DNA of 64,000 nt, from positions 682,001-746,000 of the forward strand of contig NZ_CP029479.1 in NCBI RefSeq assembly GCF_003150835.1. The letters run 5' to 3'. Below the pieces are notes generated by a model. That model was not told where the DNA came from. It did not search any database and saw nothing but the letters and a program-made list of their open reading frames with translations. Source of the stretch: Phenylobacterium parvum. Lineage in GTDB: Bacteria; Pseudomonadota; Alphaproteobacteria; Caulobacterales; Caulobacteraceae. This document shows, piece by piece, positions 7,977 through 16,433 of the stretch (position 1 is its first letter; each line of letters starts with the position of its first letter). Position numbers and translations under genes: made by a program.

Positions 7977-8770
7977 GGCGGGGCCTCCTTTTCGGGATCC
8001 TGGGCGCGGCGCTGGCGGTTTCGGCCGCCGGCGCCGGGCCGGGGCCTGCGCCCGCCCAACCCACCTCCGCCATCCTCCTGAAGGCAGAGGAGGGCGACCG
8101 CGCCTGCTACATGACGCTGAGGGATGACCGGGGCGCGACGGTCGAGGCCTATGCGGACTTCGCCATCTGTGAGCGTGCGCCGTCGCTCCTGGGGCGGAGG
8201 GTGGAGTTCACCTGGGAGATGCTCAACCTGCCGGCGCCCGACTGCGGGGCCGAGCCGGGGTGCCCCCGGTCAGTGCGGGTCCCCGTGGCCATGGGCGCGC
8301 GCCTTGCCGCCGCCCCAGCCCTGAAGGCCGGAAGCCTATGCACCCCCTCCGAGACGGTGGTTTTCGCCTGCCAGGCGGGCGCCCGCACGGTCTCGGTCTG
8401 CGCCGCGCCCGGTACGGGGGGCGACAGGGTCCAATACCGCATCGGCCGCCCCGGCGCGGCGCCGGAACTGGTGCTGCCCAAGGCGCCGGGCCGTCCCCGC
8501 GACGTCACTTCGGGGGATACCCTTATGTTCTCGGGTGGCGGCGGGGCCTGGCTGCGCTTCGCCAACGGCCCCTACGCCTACACGGTCTACAGCGCCATCG
8601 GCCGCTGGGGCCCCGGCGGCGCGCCGGCAGAGAAGGCCGGGGTCCTGGTCGAGAAGGCCGGCGGCCGGATCGCCAACCTGCGCTGTACAGCCGGCGAGGC
8701 GGCGCTGGACGCCGGCTGGATGTCCGCCGCCGGGGTGCGCCCGGACGCGCGGGGCTTCGACCTGCCCTGA
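7973..8770 (+). CDS. Exported protein of unknown function
   Basis: A 265-residue protein beginning at a GTG that overlaps the preceding stop (GTGA), so it is translationally coupled to the acyl-CoA dehydrogenase. A signal peptide (about residues 1-28, ending APAQP) is followed by a Cys-containing mature domain (Cys at YMTLRDD side, FAICERAP, APDCGAEPGCP, GSLCTPS, FACQ, VSVCAAP, LRCTAG). A segment VSVCAAPGTGGDRVQYRIG followed by FSGGGGAWLRFANGPYAYTVYS looks like a beta-rich exported domain. I do not recognise a named family. Its place inside a CoA-pathway operon is unexpected. Confidence 0.8.
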   Translation: MRRGLLFGILGAALAVSAAGAGPGPAPAQPTSAILLKAEEGDRACYMTLRDDRGATVEAYADFAICERAPSLLGRRVEFTWEMLNLPAPDCGAEPGCPRSVRVPVAMGARLAAAPALKAGSLCTPSETVVFACQAGARTVSVCAAPGTGGDRVQYRIGRPGAAPELVLPKAPGRPRDVTSGDTLMFSGGGGAWLRFANGPYAYTVYSAIGRWGPGGAPAEKAGVLVEKAGGRIANLRCTAGEAALDAGWMSAAGVRPDARGFDLP

Positions 8771-8821
8771 CGGGGCGGCTTTCGCTTGCAGTCGGCGGCG
8801 GGGCCGTTCATCCAGAGCGCC

Positions 8822-10594
8822 ATGGACACCGCCCTGGCTCCCCTCCGTGACCCCCGCTACGCCCCCGCCCGGCTTGAGATCGAGGTGCGGCCCGACGGGA
8901 CCCGGATCCTGTTCAACCCGACGCCGCTGGACGGGCCCTTCCCGACGGTGGCCGGGCCTCTCCTGCACTGGGCCGAGCGGGCGCCCGCCCGGACCTGGCT
9001 GGCGGAGCGGTCGGGCGAGGGCTGGCGCGAGGTCAGCTACAGCGAGGCCGCCGGGCGCATCGCCGCCCTGGCCGGCGGCCTGCGCGAGCGGGGGATCGGC
9101 GGGCCGCGGCCCCTGCTGATCCTGGCCCGCAATGGGATCGACCACGCCCTCATCAAGTACGCGGCCATGAGCCAGGGCATGCCGGTCGCCCCGGTCTCGC
9201 CCCAGTACGGACTGCCGGGCGCCAATCTCTCGCGCCTGGCCCAGGCGGTGGAGACCTTGAATCCGTCGGCCATCTACACCGAGGACGCGGCCCTGTTCGG
9301 CGAGGCCCTGGCGGCGCCCTTCCTGGCCGGCCTGCCGGTGATCGCCGGCCGCAACGCCCGGCCCGGGGATGTGTCCCTTGGCGACCTGGAGCGGGCCTCG
9401 CCGGCGGCCCCTTCGGCCCGGCCCGAGGACCATGCCAAGTACCTGCTGACCTCGGGCTCCACGGGACGTCCCAAGGCGGTGATTAACCTGCAGGAACGCA
9501 TGGCCGCCAACGCCGCCCAGGTGGCCGCCTGCTTCGCCGACCCGGATCCGCCGGTGGTGGTCAACGCCGCGCCCTGGAGCCACAGCCTGGGCGCCAACGC
9601 CATCCTGCACATGGTGCTGCACCGGGGCGGGACCCTCTACATCGACGCCGGCCAGCCGGTGGAGGGCCGCTTCGGAGACACGGTGCGGAACCTCCGCGAA
9701 GTGGCGCCGACCTATCACAACATGGTCCCGGCGGGCTGGATGATGTTCGCCGGCGAGCTGGAGGCCGACCCGGACCTGGCCCGCAACTTCTTTTCCCGCG
9801 TCCGGCTGATGCAGTACGGCGGCGCCAACCTGGGGCAGGAGATCTGCGACCGCATCCAGGCCGTGGCGGTGCGCACGGTGGGCGAGCGGATCAGCTTCTC
9901 CTCGGGCTACGGCGCCACCGAGACCGGGCCGACGGCGGCCAATGTCCACTGGCCCAACACCCGAATGGGCCTGATGGGCCTGCCCCTGCCGGGCACGACG
10001 GTGAAGCTGGCGCCCCTGGCCGGCAAGCTGGAGTTCCGGGTCAAGGGGCCGCAGGTCACGACCGGTTACCTGGGCCAGCCCGAGCTTTCGGCGGCCAGCT
10101 TCGACGAGGAGGGCTTCTACCGCCTGGGCGATGCGGCCCGACTGGTGGACCCGGAGGACATCCGCAAGGGCCTGGCCTTTGACGGGCGCCTCTCCGAGAA
10201 CTTCAAGCTGGCCAGCGGGACCTTCGTGAACGTCGGCGAGCTGCGCATTGCGGTGATTGGCGCCGTCGGCGACGCCGTGACCGACGCCATCGTCTGCGGC
10301 GAGGGCGAGTCGGGGGTGGGCCTGCTGTTCTATCCGCGTCCAGGCTACGCCCCTGAGGCGGTGATGGAAGCCGTGCGCACGGCGGTCGCGGCGCACAACG
10401 CCCGGGGCGGCGGCGGAGCGGGGCGGGTGGCCCGGGCCCTGGTCCTGCCGGACGGTCCCGACGCCAACGCCGGGGAGATCACCGACAAGGGCTACATCGC
10501 CCAGCCGGTGGCGCGGGCCTTGCGGGCCGCCTTCATCGGGCGGATGTTCGCAGGCGCGCCGGACCCCGGCGTGATGGTTTTCGAGACGGCCTGA
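8822..10594 (+). CDS. AMP-dependent acyl-CoA synthetase, feruloyl-CoA synthase-like
   Basis: A 590-residue adenylate-forming ligase. The ATG at 8822 is chosen; a TTG 36 bp earlier is possible. The P-loop-like A3 motif LLTSGSTGRPKAV, and SSGYGATETGP (A5) are clear, with the A8/hinge region at YRLGDAARLVDPEDIRKGLAFDGR. The N-terminal opening (DPRYAPARLEIEVRPDGT) and overall length match the feruloyl-CoA synthase subgroup, which activates aromatic acids with ATP and CoA. The exact acid cannot be read from sequence. The C-terminal domain is variant: SENFKLASGTFVNVGELR holds the place of the usual catalytic lysine loop. It lies between the unknown exported protein and a ThDP enzyme. Confidence 0.87.
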   Translation: MDTALAPLRDPRYAPARLEIEVRPDGTRILFNPTPLDGPFPTVAGPLLHWAERAPARTWLAERSGEGWREVSYSEAAGRIAALAGGLRERGIGGPRPLLILARNGIDHALIKYAAMSQGMPVAPVSPQYGLPGANLSRLAQAVETLNPSAIYTEDAALFGEALAAPFLAGLPVIAGRNARPGDVSLGDLERASPAAPSARPEDHAKYLLTSGSTGRPKAVINLQERMAANAAQVAACFADPDPPVVVNAAPWSHSLGANAILHMVLHRGGTLYIDAGQPVEGRFGDTVRNLREVAPTYHNMVPAGWMMFAGELEADPDLARNFFSRVRLMQYGGANLGQEICDRIQAVAVRTVGERISFSSGYGATETGPTAANVHWPNTRMGLMGLPLPGTTVKLAPLAGKLEFRVKGPQVTTGYLGQPELSAASFDEEGFYRLGDAARLVDPEDIRKGLAFDGRLSENFKLASGTFVNVGELRIAVIGAVGDAVTDAIVCGEGESGVGLLFYPRPGYAPEAVMEAVRTAVAAHNARGGGGAGRVARALVLPDGPDANAGEITDKGYIAQPVARALRAAFIGRMFAGAPDPGVMVFETA

Positions 10595-10631
10595 CGCAGA
10601 GGGCCACGACGGGCGGGGAGGCCCAGAGCAC

Positions 10632-12173
10632 ATGAACGGCGCCGACGCCCTGATGCGCACCCTGGTGGAAAACGGCGTGACCGCCTGCTTCGCCAACCCC
10701 GGCACCAGCGAGATGCAGTTCGTCAGCGCCCTGGACGGCCAGCCGGCCATGCGCCCGGTCCTGTGCCTGTTCGAGGGGGTGGCGACCGGCGCCGCCGACG
10801 GCTATGGCCGCATGGCCGGGACGCCCGCCTGCACCCTGCTGCACCTGGGCCCCGGCTATGGCAACGGCCTGGCCAACCTGCACAACGCGCGCCGGGCCTA
10901 CACCCCCATTGTCAACGTGGTGGGCGACCACGCCACCTATCACCGCCAGTACGACGCGCCCCTGAACTCGGACATCCCGTCCATCGTCGCGGCCAACTCC
11001 CTGTGGGTGAAGTCGGCCGACAGCCCGGACGAGGTGGCCGCCGTGACCGCCGAGGCGATCACCGCCAGCCATGGCCCGCCCGCTGGCCCGGTCAGCCTGA
11101 TCCTGCCGGCCGACGCCGCCTGGACCGAGACCTCGACGACCTTCGCCCCCGCCTCGCGCCCCGGCCCGAGGGCGCCGGACGGCGAGGCCGTGGAGGCCGC
11201 CGCCCGCGCGATCAAGGCCGCCAAGGCGCCCGTGGTCCTGATCGGCGGCGGCGCCTGCCTGGAGGCGGGCCTCGTCCAGGCCGCCCGTCTGCAGGCGGCG
11301 GGCGTGCGCGTCATGGCTGACACCTTCGTGGCCCGCCAGCCGCGCGGCGCCGGCGTCTTCGCCCCGGCCCGCATGCAGTACTTCGGCGAGGCCGCCCTTG
11401 AGGAACTGGCCGGGACCGACCTGATGGTCTTCGCCGGCACAACCCAGCCGGTGGCCTTCTTCGCCTATCCCGACCGGCCCAGCGTGCTGGTGCCCGAGGG
11501 CTGCGCCACCCTGTCCCTGGCGGACCGGGCGACGGACGCCGCAGCGGCCCTGCAGGCCCTGGCCGACGCCCTGGGCGCCCCGGCCTCTGGACCAGTCCAG
11601 CCCCTGAAGCGCCCGGCCAGCCCGGCCTCCGGGCCCCTGACGCCCCAGGCCTGTGGCGTAGCGGTGGCCCGCCACCTGCCCGAAGGCGCCATCCTGTGCG
11701 ACGACGCGGTGACCTCAGGGGGTGGTGTCGCCGTGCCCTGCATGACCACGGTCCCGCATGAGGTCCTGGCCCTGACCGGCGGCGCCATCGGGATCGGCGG
11801 GCCCATGGCCATCGGGGCGGCGGTGGCCTGTCCGGACCGCAAGGTGGTGTCCCTGAACGGCGACGGGTCGGCCATGTACACGGTGCAGAGCCTCTGGACG
11901 ATGGCCCGCGAGAAGCTGGACGTGACCGTGGTGGTCTTCGCCAACCACAGCTACCGCATCCTGAATATCGAGATGAGCCGGACCGGCGCCGGCCAGGCGG
12001 GCCCCTCGGCCCGCAAGCTGCTGGACCTGGGCGATCCCAACATCGACTGGGTGTCCCTGGCCCGCGGCCTGGGGGTGGAGGCCGTGCGCTGCGAGACCGG
12101 CGAGGCCTTCGAGGCCGCCTTCGCCAGCGCCATGTCCCAGCGTGGCCCGCGCTTCATCGAGGCGGCGATCTGA
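10632..12173 (+). CDS. ThDP-dependent enzyme, acetolactate synthase large subunit-like
   Basis: A 513-residue protein of the pyruvate oxidase/benzoylformate decarboxylase superfamily. CLFEGVATGAADGYGR carries the catalytic Glu that activates thiamin diphosphate; the C-terminal SLNGDGSAMYTVQSLW followed by ANHSYRIL is the GDG-N cofactor motif. The middle domain is the Rossmann-like part. It matches a group labelled acetolactate synthase large subunit-like in automatic annotations, but there is no regulatory subunit gene nearby and no other Ile/Val synthesis gene in the cluster, so a catabolic decarboxylase or lyase is more likely. It begins 37 bp after the ligase gene with a GGGGAGG site. Confidence 0.87.
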   Translation: MNGADALMRTLVENGVTACFANPGTSEMQFVSALDGQPAMRPVLCLFEGVATGAADGYGRMAGTPACTLLHLGPGYGNGLANLHNARRAYTPIVNVVGDHATYHRQYDAPLNSDIPSIVAANSLWVKSADSPDEVAAVTAEAITASHGPPAGPVSLILPADAAWTETSTTFAPASRPGPRAPDGEAVEAAARAIKAAKAPVVLIGGGACLEAGLVQAARLQAAGVRVMADTFVARQPRGAGVFAPARMQYFGEAALEELAGTDLMVFAGTTQPVAFFAYPDRPSVLVPEGCATLSLADRATDAAAALQALADALGAPASGPVQPLKRPASPASGPLTPQACGVAVARHLPEGAILCDDAVTSGGGVAVPCMTTVPHEVLALTGGAIGIGGPMAIGAAVACPDRKVVSLNGDGSAMYTVQSLWTMAREKLDVTVVVFANHSYRILNIEMSRTGAGQAGPSARKLLDLGDPNIDWVSLARGLGVEAVRCETGEAFEAAFASAMSQRGPRFIEAAI

Positions 12174-12200
12174 GATCCATCGCCGATGGTGCAACAAAAA

Positions 12201-12228
12201 GGGCCCGCGGGAGTGATCCCGCGGGCCC
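12201..12228 (-). terminator. Intrinsic terminator between convergent genes
   Basis: A perfect 12-bp stem (GGGCCCGCGGGA with TCCCGCGGGCCC) around a GTGA loop. On the minus strand it is followed by TTTTTGTTG, a proper U-tract, so it mainly ends the repeat-protein transcript. On the plus strand it can also stop the ThDP-enzyme operon, followed by TCGTCGTT. Confidence 0.9.
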
Positions 12229-12252
12229 TCGTCGTTCCGGGGTGAGCCGGTG

Positions 12253-13575
12253 CTACTTGTTGCCGGGGAGGGCGCAGTCCCTGGAGAAGGCGCAGCCCAC
12301 GGCGTTGATCGGCGTCAGGGGCTCGCTCTTGTACTCAAGGATGTAGCCCTTGAGGCCGTCGGCGCAGGCGGTCTCGAGGTAGGTCGTCCCGGCCGCGGTC
12401 TTGCCGACCACGCGGGTGGCCGAGACCTCGCACTCGTTCTTGCCCATCTTCTTCAGGTCCGCCGTGACAACCCGGTTGGAGGCTTCCGGCTTCGAGAACG
12501 AGCAGCGGTAGCCGACGATCGGCGCGCGGGCGCAGTCCACCACCTGGGTGGTCTCGGCCTTGGCCGTGAAGATGCCGACGGCGCCGTCAGGCCGGTTGCC
12601 GCAGGCCATCTCGACCACGTCCTTGCCGGGAGGCGAGGGGAAGGGGGCGTACTTGGAGACCTGGCAGTCGAAGCCAGCCTTCTTGGCCAGGTTCGAATAG
12701 AGCCCGGCCTGGGCGGTCTGGGCTTCCTTGGCGTCGGTCAGGGTGCAGCCGCCGAGCAGGGCCATGGCCTTCTCGCAGGAGGTGGCCTGGGCGAACTGGC
12801 CCTTCTCGACCTTGTAGATGTAGCCCTTTCCGTCCTGGCAGGACGCTTCGTAATAGCTGGCCCCGCCCTGGGACATGCCGATGTAGCGCCGGTCCTTGAC
12901 CACGCAGCCATTGTTGGCGGCGGCGGCGTAACGGTCGACCACGGCCAGGCGGTAGGCGGCGTCGCGCAGGGTGCACTTGATGTTGCCGTCGCTGGCGTCG
13001 AAGACGAGGCAGTCGTTGGCCACCGCTGAGCCGTCCGGGTTGGCCGGAGCGTCGACCTGGAGGACGTAGCCCGCGCCGCCCTGGCAGGACACCTCGAGGA
13101 AGGTGTTCTTGGCGGTCTGGCCGATGCCGCGGGCGGCGTCCGGCGTGCAGCTCAGGCCAGCCTTGGTGAGAAGGGGCGCGAGGTCGGCGAGCGGGTTGGC
13201 GTTGCCGGGAAGCTTGCAGGGCAGGGACGGCGGCTTGCCATCCGGCTGGGTCGAGTTGGCCTCGATGCAGCTGAAGGCGGTGGGCTTCACGCCGGGAGGG
13301 GCCTGAAGGACGAATCCAACGCCGCGGTCGCAGTCGATCTCGTAGAAGCTGGTTTCAGCCTTGGTCTTCGGATCCTTCATCTTGCCGATCTGGCGGGCGT
13401 CCGTGACCTGACAGGCGATGCCGGCCGCCTGGGCGACGGCGGGGGCCTCGGCCATGCCCACGGTGCGCGCGGCGGCCAGGGCGGCCTCTTCCTTCTTGGA
13501 GGCCGAGACGGCTGCGACCGTTCCCATGGCCAGGGCCAGGGCCGCTGTGGCCAGGCCGATTGCGACGCGTTTCAT
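12253..13575 (-). CDS. Exported protein of five four-cysteine repeats
   Basis: A 440-residue protein; the start at 13575 (MKRVAIGL) has a GGAGGG site. A signal peptide spans about residues 1-25. The rest is five repeats of 78-88 residues whose first cysteines are at 55, 143, 224, 304 and 382. Each repeat has four Cys (55/82/103/120; 143/164/189/201; 224/246/267/277; 304/325/348/358; 382/404/428/434) and a YxExxCxxGxGYxx-type core such as SYYEASCQDGKGYIYK. Even Cys numbers and export suggest two disulfides per repeat. An inverted repeat GGGAATATCTGTTCCC at 13591-13606 precedes the ribosome site. I do not recognise a named family; binding or structural roles are guesses. Confidence 0.87.
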   Translation of the reverse strand: MKRVAIGLATAALALAMGTVAAVSASKKEEAALAAARTVGMAEAPAVAQAAGIACQVTDARQIGKMKDPKTKAETSFYEIDCDRGVGFVLQAPPGVKPTAFSCIEANSTQPDGKPPSLPCKLPGNANPLADLAPLLTKAGLSCTPDAARGIGQTAKNTFLEVSCQGGAGYVLQVDAPANPDGSAVANDCLVFDASDGNIKCTLRDAAYRLAVVDRYAAAANNGCVVKDRRYIGMSQGGASYYEASCQDGKGYIYKVEKGQFAQATSCEKAMALLGGCTLTDAKEAQTAQAGLYSNLAKKAGFDCQVSKYAPFPSPPGKDVVEMACGNRPDGAVGIFTAKAETTQVVDCARAPIVGYRCSFSKPEASNRVVTADLKKMGKNECEVSATRVVGKTAAGTTYLETACADGLKGYILEYKSEPLTPINAVGCAFSRDCALPGNK

Positions 13576-13761
13576 GATGGGGTTCCCTCCGGGAATATCT
13601 GTTCCCAAGGCTCTTAATCCCATGCCGCCCGGAACGGCAAGGCGTCATGACCGGCAAACCCCTTCGCATGCCCCCGTGACGGTTTCTGGGCGGCCTCGCA
13701 GGGATTTGGGTTTGATCCCGGGCCGTCGAAGGCCGAGACTGGCGCCCAAGGAGTCCTGTTC

Positions 13762-14826
13762 ATGCGCGATGGTTTCGAAGATCCGGTCCTGGAGGCCCAC
13801 AAGGCGAAGATCACCTATCCCTTCCCGGGCGGTCCGGAGCAGGGCGAGGCGGTGGACGTCGCCCCCGGGGTGAAGTGGCTGAGGATGCCCCTGGGCGGGT
13901 CGCTGGCCTGGATCAATGTCTGGGCGATCCGCGAAGCGGGAGGCTGGGCCATCGTCGACACCGGCCTGGGGGGACAGGCGACCCGGGAGTCCTGGCGCAA
14001 GGCCCTGGCCGGTCCCCTGGAGGGCCTGCCGGTCACCCGGGTTTTCGTGACCCACATGCACCCCGACCACATCGGCATGTCCGGCTGGATGACTCGCAAG
14101 TTCGGATGCCGCCTCTGGATCACACGACTGGAATTCCTGATGTGCCGGTCCCTGTCGGCTGACACCGGCCGCGAGGCGCCCGACGACGCCTTGGTCTTCT
14201 ACCGCGCGGCCGGGTGGGACGAGGAGGCCCTTGAGGATTACCGGGCCCGCTTCGGCGGCTTCGGAAAGAGCCTCCACGCCCTGCCGGACAGCTTCCATCG
14301 CCTGTCCGACGGCGACGTCGTCCCGATCGGCGACCATGACTGGAAGGTCGTGGTCGGCTCCGGCCACTCGCCGGAGCACGCCTGCCTCTGGTGCCCGGAG
14401 CTGAAGCTGATGATCAGCGGCGACCAGGTCCTGCCCAAGATCACCTCCAACGTCTCGGTCTTCCCGACGGAACCCGCCGGCGATCCCCTGACCGACTGGC
14501 TGACCTCCCTGGCGCGGATCCGCGGGATCGTGCCGGACGACGTCCTGGTCCTGCCGGCCCACAATGAGCCCTTCCATGGCCTGCATGCCCGGATCGACCA
14601 CCTGATCGGCGGCCACGAGCGCAGCCTGACCCGGCTGCACAAGCTGCTGGAGGAGCCCAAGCGGGCCATAGACACCTTCCACATCCTCTTCCGGCGCAAG
14701 ATCGACCGCTGGACCCTGGGCATGGCGACGGGCGAGAGCCTGGCCCACCTCAACTGCCTGCTGGCCCGAGGCCTTGCCGTCCGCACCCAGGATGAGGCCG
14801 GGGTGGACTGGTACCGTGCCGTCTGA
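13762..14826 (+). CDS. Metallo-beta-lactamase fold hydrolase
   Basis: A 354-residue protein starting at the ATG after an AAGGAG site. Metal-binding motifs are in order: THMHPDHIG (HxHxDH), GSGHSPEH, ISGDQ and LPAHNEPF, consistent with a binuclear zinc site. The C-terminal helical extension (from about residue 265) resembles the MBL/winged-helix group that includes LACTB2-like proteins. Reactions in this fold range from lactonase to thioesterase and nuclease, so the substrate is unknown. The next gene (acetyltransferase) starts inside its last codons. Confidence 0.88.
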   Translation: MRDGFEDPVLEAHKAKITYPFPGGPEQGEAVDVAPGVKWLRMPLGGSLAWINVWAIREAGGWAIVDTGLGGQATRESWRKALAGPLEGLPVTRVFVTHMHPDHIGMSGWMTRKFGCRLWITRLEFLMCRSLSADTGREAPDDALVFYRAAGWDEEALEDYRARFGGFGKSLHALPDSFHRLSDGDVVPIGDHDWKVVVGSGHSPEHACLWCPELKLMISGDQVLPKITSNVSVFPTEPAGDPLTDWLTSLARIRGIVPDDVLVLPAHNEPFHGLHARIDHLIGGHERSLTRLHKLLEEPKRAIDTFHILFRRKIDRWTLGMATGESLAHLNCLLARGLAVRTQDEAGVDWYRAV

Positions 14827-15301
14827 GGCGATCCATGTCCGGCCAGCCGGGCCGGGGGATCTGGCGTCGATCCACCGGTTCATCCTGGACCTTGCGGCGT
14901 ATGAGCGGCTTTCGCATGAGGTGGACGCCACCCGGGAAGGCCTGGCCCGGGACCTCTTCGGGCCCTCGCCGCGGGTCTTCTGCGACATCGCCGGCATCGA
15001 CGGCGAGCCGGTTGGCTTCGCCCTCTGGTTCTACAACTACTCCACCTTCCGGGGACGGCACGGGATCTGGCTTGAGGACCTCTTCGTCAGGCCGGAGCAC
15101 CGGGGAGCGGGGGCGGGCCTGGCCCTCCTGAAGGCCCTGGCCCGGCGCTGCCGGGAGGAGGGCCTGGCCCGTCTGGAATGGTCGGTGCTGGACTGGAACG
15201 CCCCGGCCATCGGCTTCTACGACTCGCTGGGCGCCCTTGCGATGGACGACTGGACGACCCGGCGGCTGACCGACGACGCCCTGGAGGCCCTGGCCCGATG
15301 A
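14816..15301 (+). CDS. GNAT acetyltransferase, diamine/thialysine N-acetyltransferase (SAT)-like
   Basis: A 161-residue protein. A GTG at 14816, inside the end of the MBL gene, is preferred because the family N-terminus begins right there (IHVRPAGPGDLASIHRF). LAAYERLSH, LEDLFVRPEHRGAGAGLALL (acetyl-CoA binding) and LEWSVLDWNAPAIGFYDSLG closely follow the spermidine/spermine-thialysine acetyltransferase pattern. It should acetylate a small primary amine such as a polyamine or thialysine. It overlaps the next GNAT gene by 4 bp (ATGA). Confidence 0.88.
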   Translation: MPSEAIHVRPAGPGDLASIHRFILDLAAYERLSHEVDATREGLARDLFGPSPRVFCDIAGIDGEPVGFALWFYNYSTFRGRHGIWLEDLFVRPEHRGAGAGLALLKALARRCREEGLARLEWSVLDWNAPAIGFYDSLGALAMDDWTTRRLTDDALEALAR

Positions 15302-15927
15302 GCGATCCTCCCGTCACCGTGATCCGGGCGAGCCCTGCCGAAGAGGCCGACATCCGCCGCCGGGTGCGGGAGGTCGATCCCGCCAGCCTGGGCCCGGACC
15401 GGGTGATCGCCACACCGGCCCATGCCGCCTCCCTGGCGCGGATGCTGGCCGATCCCAGGGTCTCGGACCCCATTTACGACCTGCCCCGGCCGATCACCGA
15501 GGCCAGCGTCCGGGCCTGGATCGAGGCGACGGCGGCGGACCAGGCGCGAGGCGAGGCGGTGCTGATCCTGTCCCTCGACGAGGCGGGCGAGGTCGCCGGC
15601 TATTCCCGTTTCAGCGTCTGGCCGGACAGGTCCTCGGCCGAGATCGCCGGCGCGACCCGGGCCGACAGGCAGAACCGCGGCCAGGGGACGGCGGGTGCAG
15701 CCCGGTCCTTCGGCTGGATGTTCGAGGTTCTGGGCGTGCGCCTGGTCGGCCTGACGGCGGCCCTGGACAATGTCCGCTCGGCCCGGGTGATCGAGGCCGC
15801 CGGCTTCCGTCCCATGGGCGAGCGCGACAGCCGCCGTCCCGACGGGACCGTCCGCCGCTCGCTCTACTGGGAGATGACCGCCGACGAATGGCGCCGGGTC
15901 CGCGACTCCAGGGAAGCGCCTTCGTGA
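15298..15927 (+). CDS. GNAT family N-acetyltransferase
   Basis: A 209-residue GNAT protein whose ATG overlaps the upstream stop. The acetyl-CoA loop is weakly kept as [21 protein letters not shown], and the later [25 protein letters not shown] is the common RimJ/RimL-type signature of protein or antibiotic acetyltransferases. The acceptor is unknown. Its 3' end overlaps the convergent ogt gene by 64 bp. It is cotranslated with the SAT-like gene. Confidence 0.82.
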   Translation: MSDPPVTVIRASPAEEADIRRRVREVDPASLGPDRVIATPAHAASLARMLADPRVSDPIYDLPRPITEASVRAWIEATAADQARGEAVLILSLDEAGEVAGYSRFSVWPDRSSAEIAGATRADRQNRGQGTAGAARSFGWMFEVLGVRLVGLTAALDNVRSARVIEAAGFRPMGERDSRRPDGTVRRSLYWEMTADEWRRVRDSREAPS

Positions 15928-16433
15928 TCCAGGAGCCAGGCCTTGCGCTCCAGCCCACCTGCATAGCCGGTCAGGGCGCCTGACCGGCCGATCACCCGGT
16001 GGCAGGGGATCAGCAGGGACACGGGGTTTGATCCGTTCGCCAGGCCCACCGCCCGGACCGCCTTTGGCGAGCCCACCTGAAGCGCGATGTCGAGATAGCT
16101 CCGGGTTGCGCCGGGGGGAGTGTCGCAGAGGGCCGTCCAGACCTGCTCCTGGAAGCGCGTCCCTGCAGTGGCGCAGTCGAGGCGGGCCAGGGCGTCCGGG
16201 GCGCCCTCGAAGTATCCCTCAAGGGCCTCGGTCACCCGGGAGGGCGCCTCGCCGGCCCGGAGGGCAAGGCCAGGGTAGAGGCGCGACATGCGCTGGCGGA
16301 TCCGCGGGAGGCCGGAGCCGAAGTCCAGGCCCCGGATGATCCCGGCCTCGTCGAGGATCACCTCGATGCAGCCGAGGGGCGAGGCGACTTCCGAGACGCT
16401 CAGTCGGAGGGGCGCGGGGGCGTCGATCTTCAT
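15864..16433 (-). CDS. ogt: Methylated-DNA--protein-cysteine methyltransferase
   Basis: A 189-residue O6-alkylguanine-DNA alkyltransferase. The active-site PCHRVIG (Cys acceptor) and the upstream [32 protein letters not shown]-binding region are diagnostic. It repairs O6-alkylguanine by suicide transfer to its cysteine. It lacks the Ada N-terminal domain, which is instead carried by the overlapping upstream gene (4-bp ATGA overlap at 16430-16433), so the two form an alkylation-repair operon. The C-terminus extends about 17 residues beyond the usual end and is antisense to the GNAT gene's 3' end. Confidence 0.93.
   Translation of the reverse strand: MKIDAPAPLRLSVSEVASPLGCIEVILDEAGIIRGLDFGSGLPRIRQRMSRLYPGLALRAGEAPSRVTEALEGYFEGAPDALARLDCATAGTRFQEQVWTALCDTPPGATRSYLDIALQVGSPKAVRAVGLANGSNPVSLLIPCHRVIGRSGALTGYAGGLERKAWLLDHEGASLESRTRRHSSAVISQ

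Noticed and set aside
8336-10750. An 804-codon open frame antisense to the CoA ligase
   Set aside because: Same GC effect; the plus-strand ligase has all adenylation motifs.
13582-13604. SOS (LexA) box GTTC-N7-GTTC near the repeat-protein start
   Set aside because: Two GTTC words exist but are 15 bp apart rather than 7.
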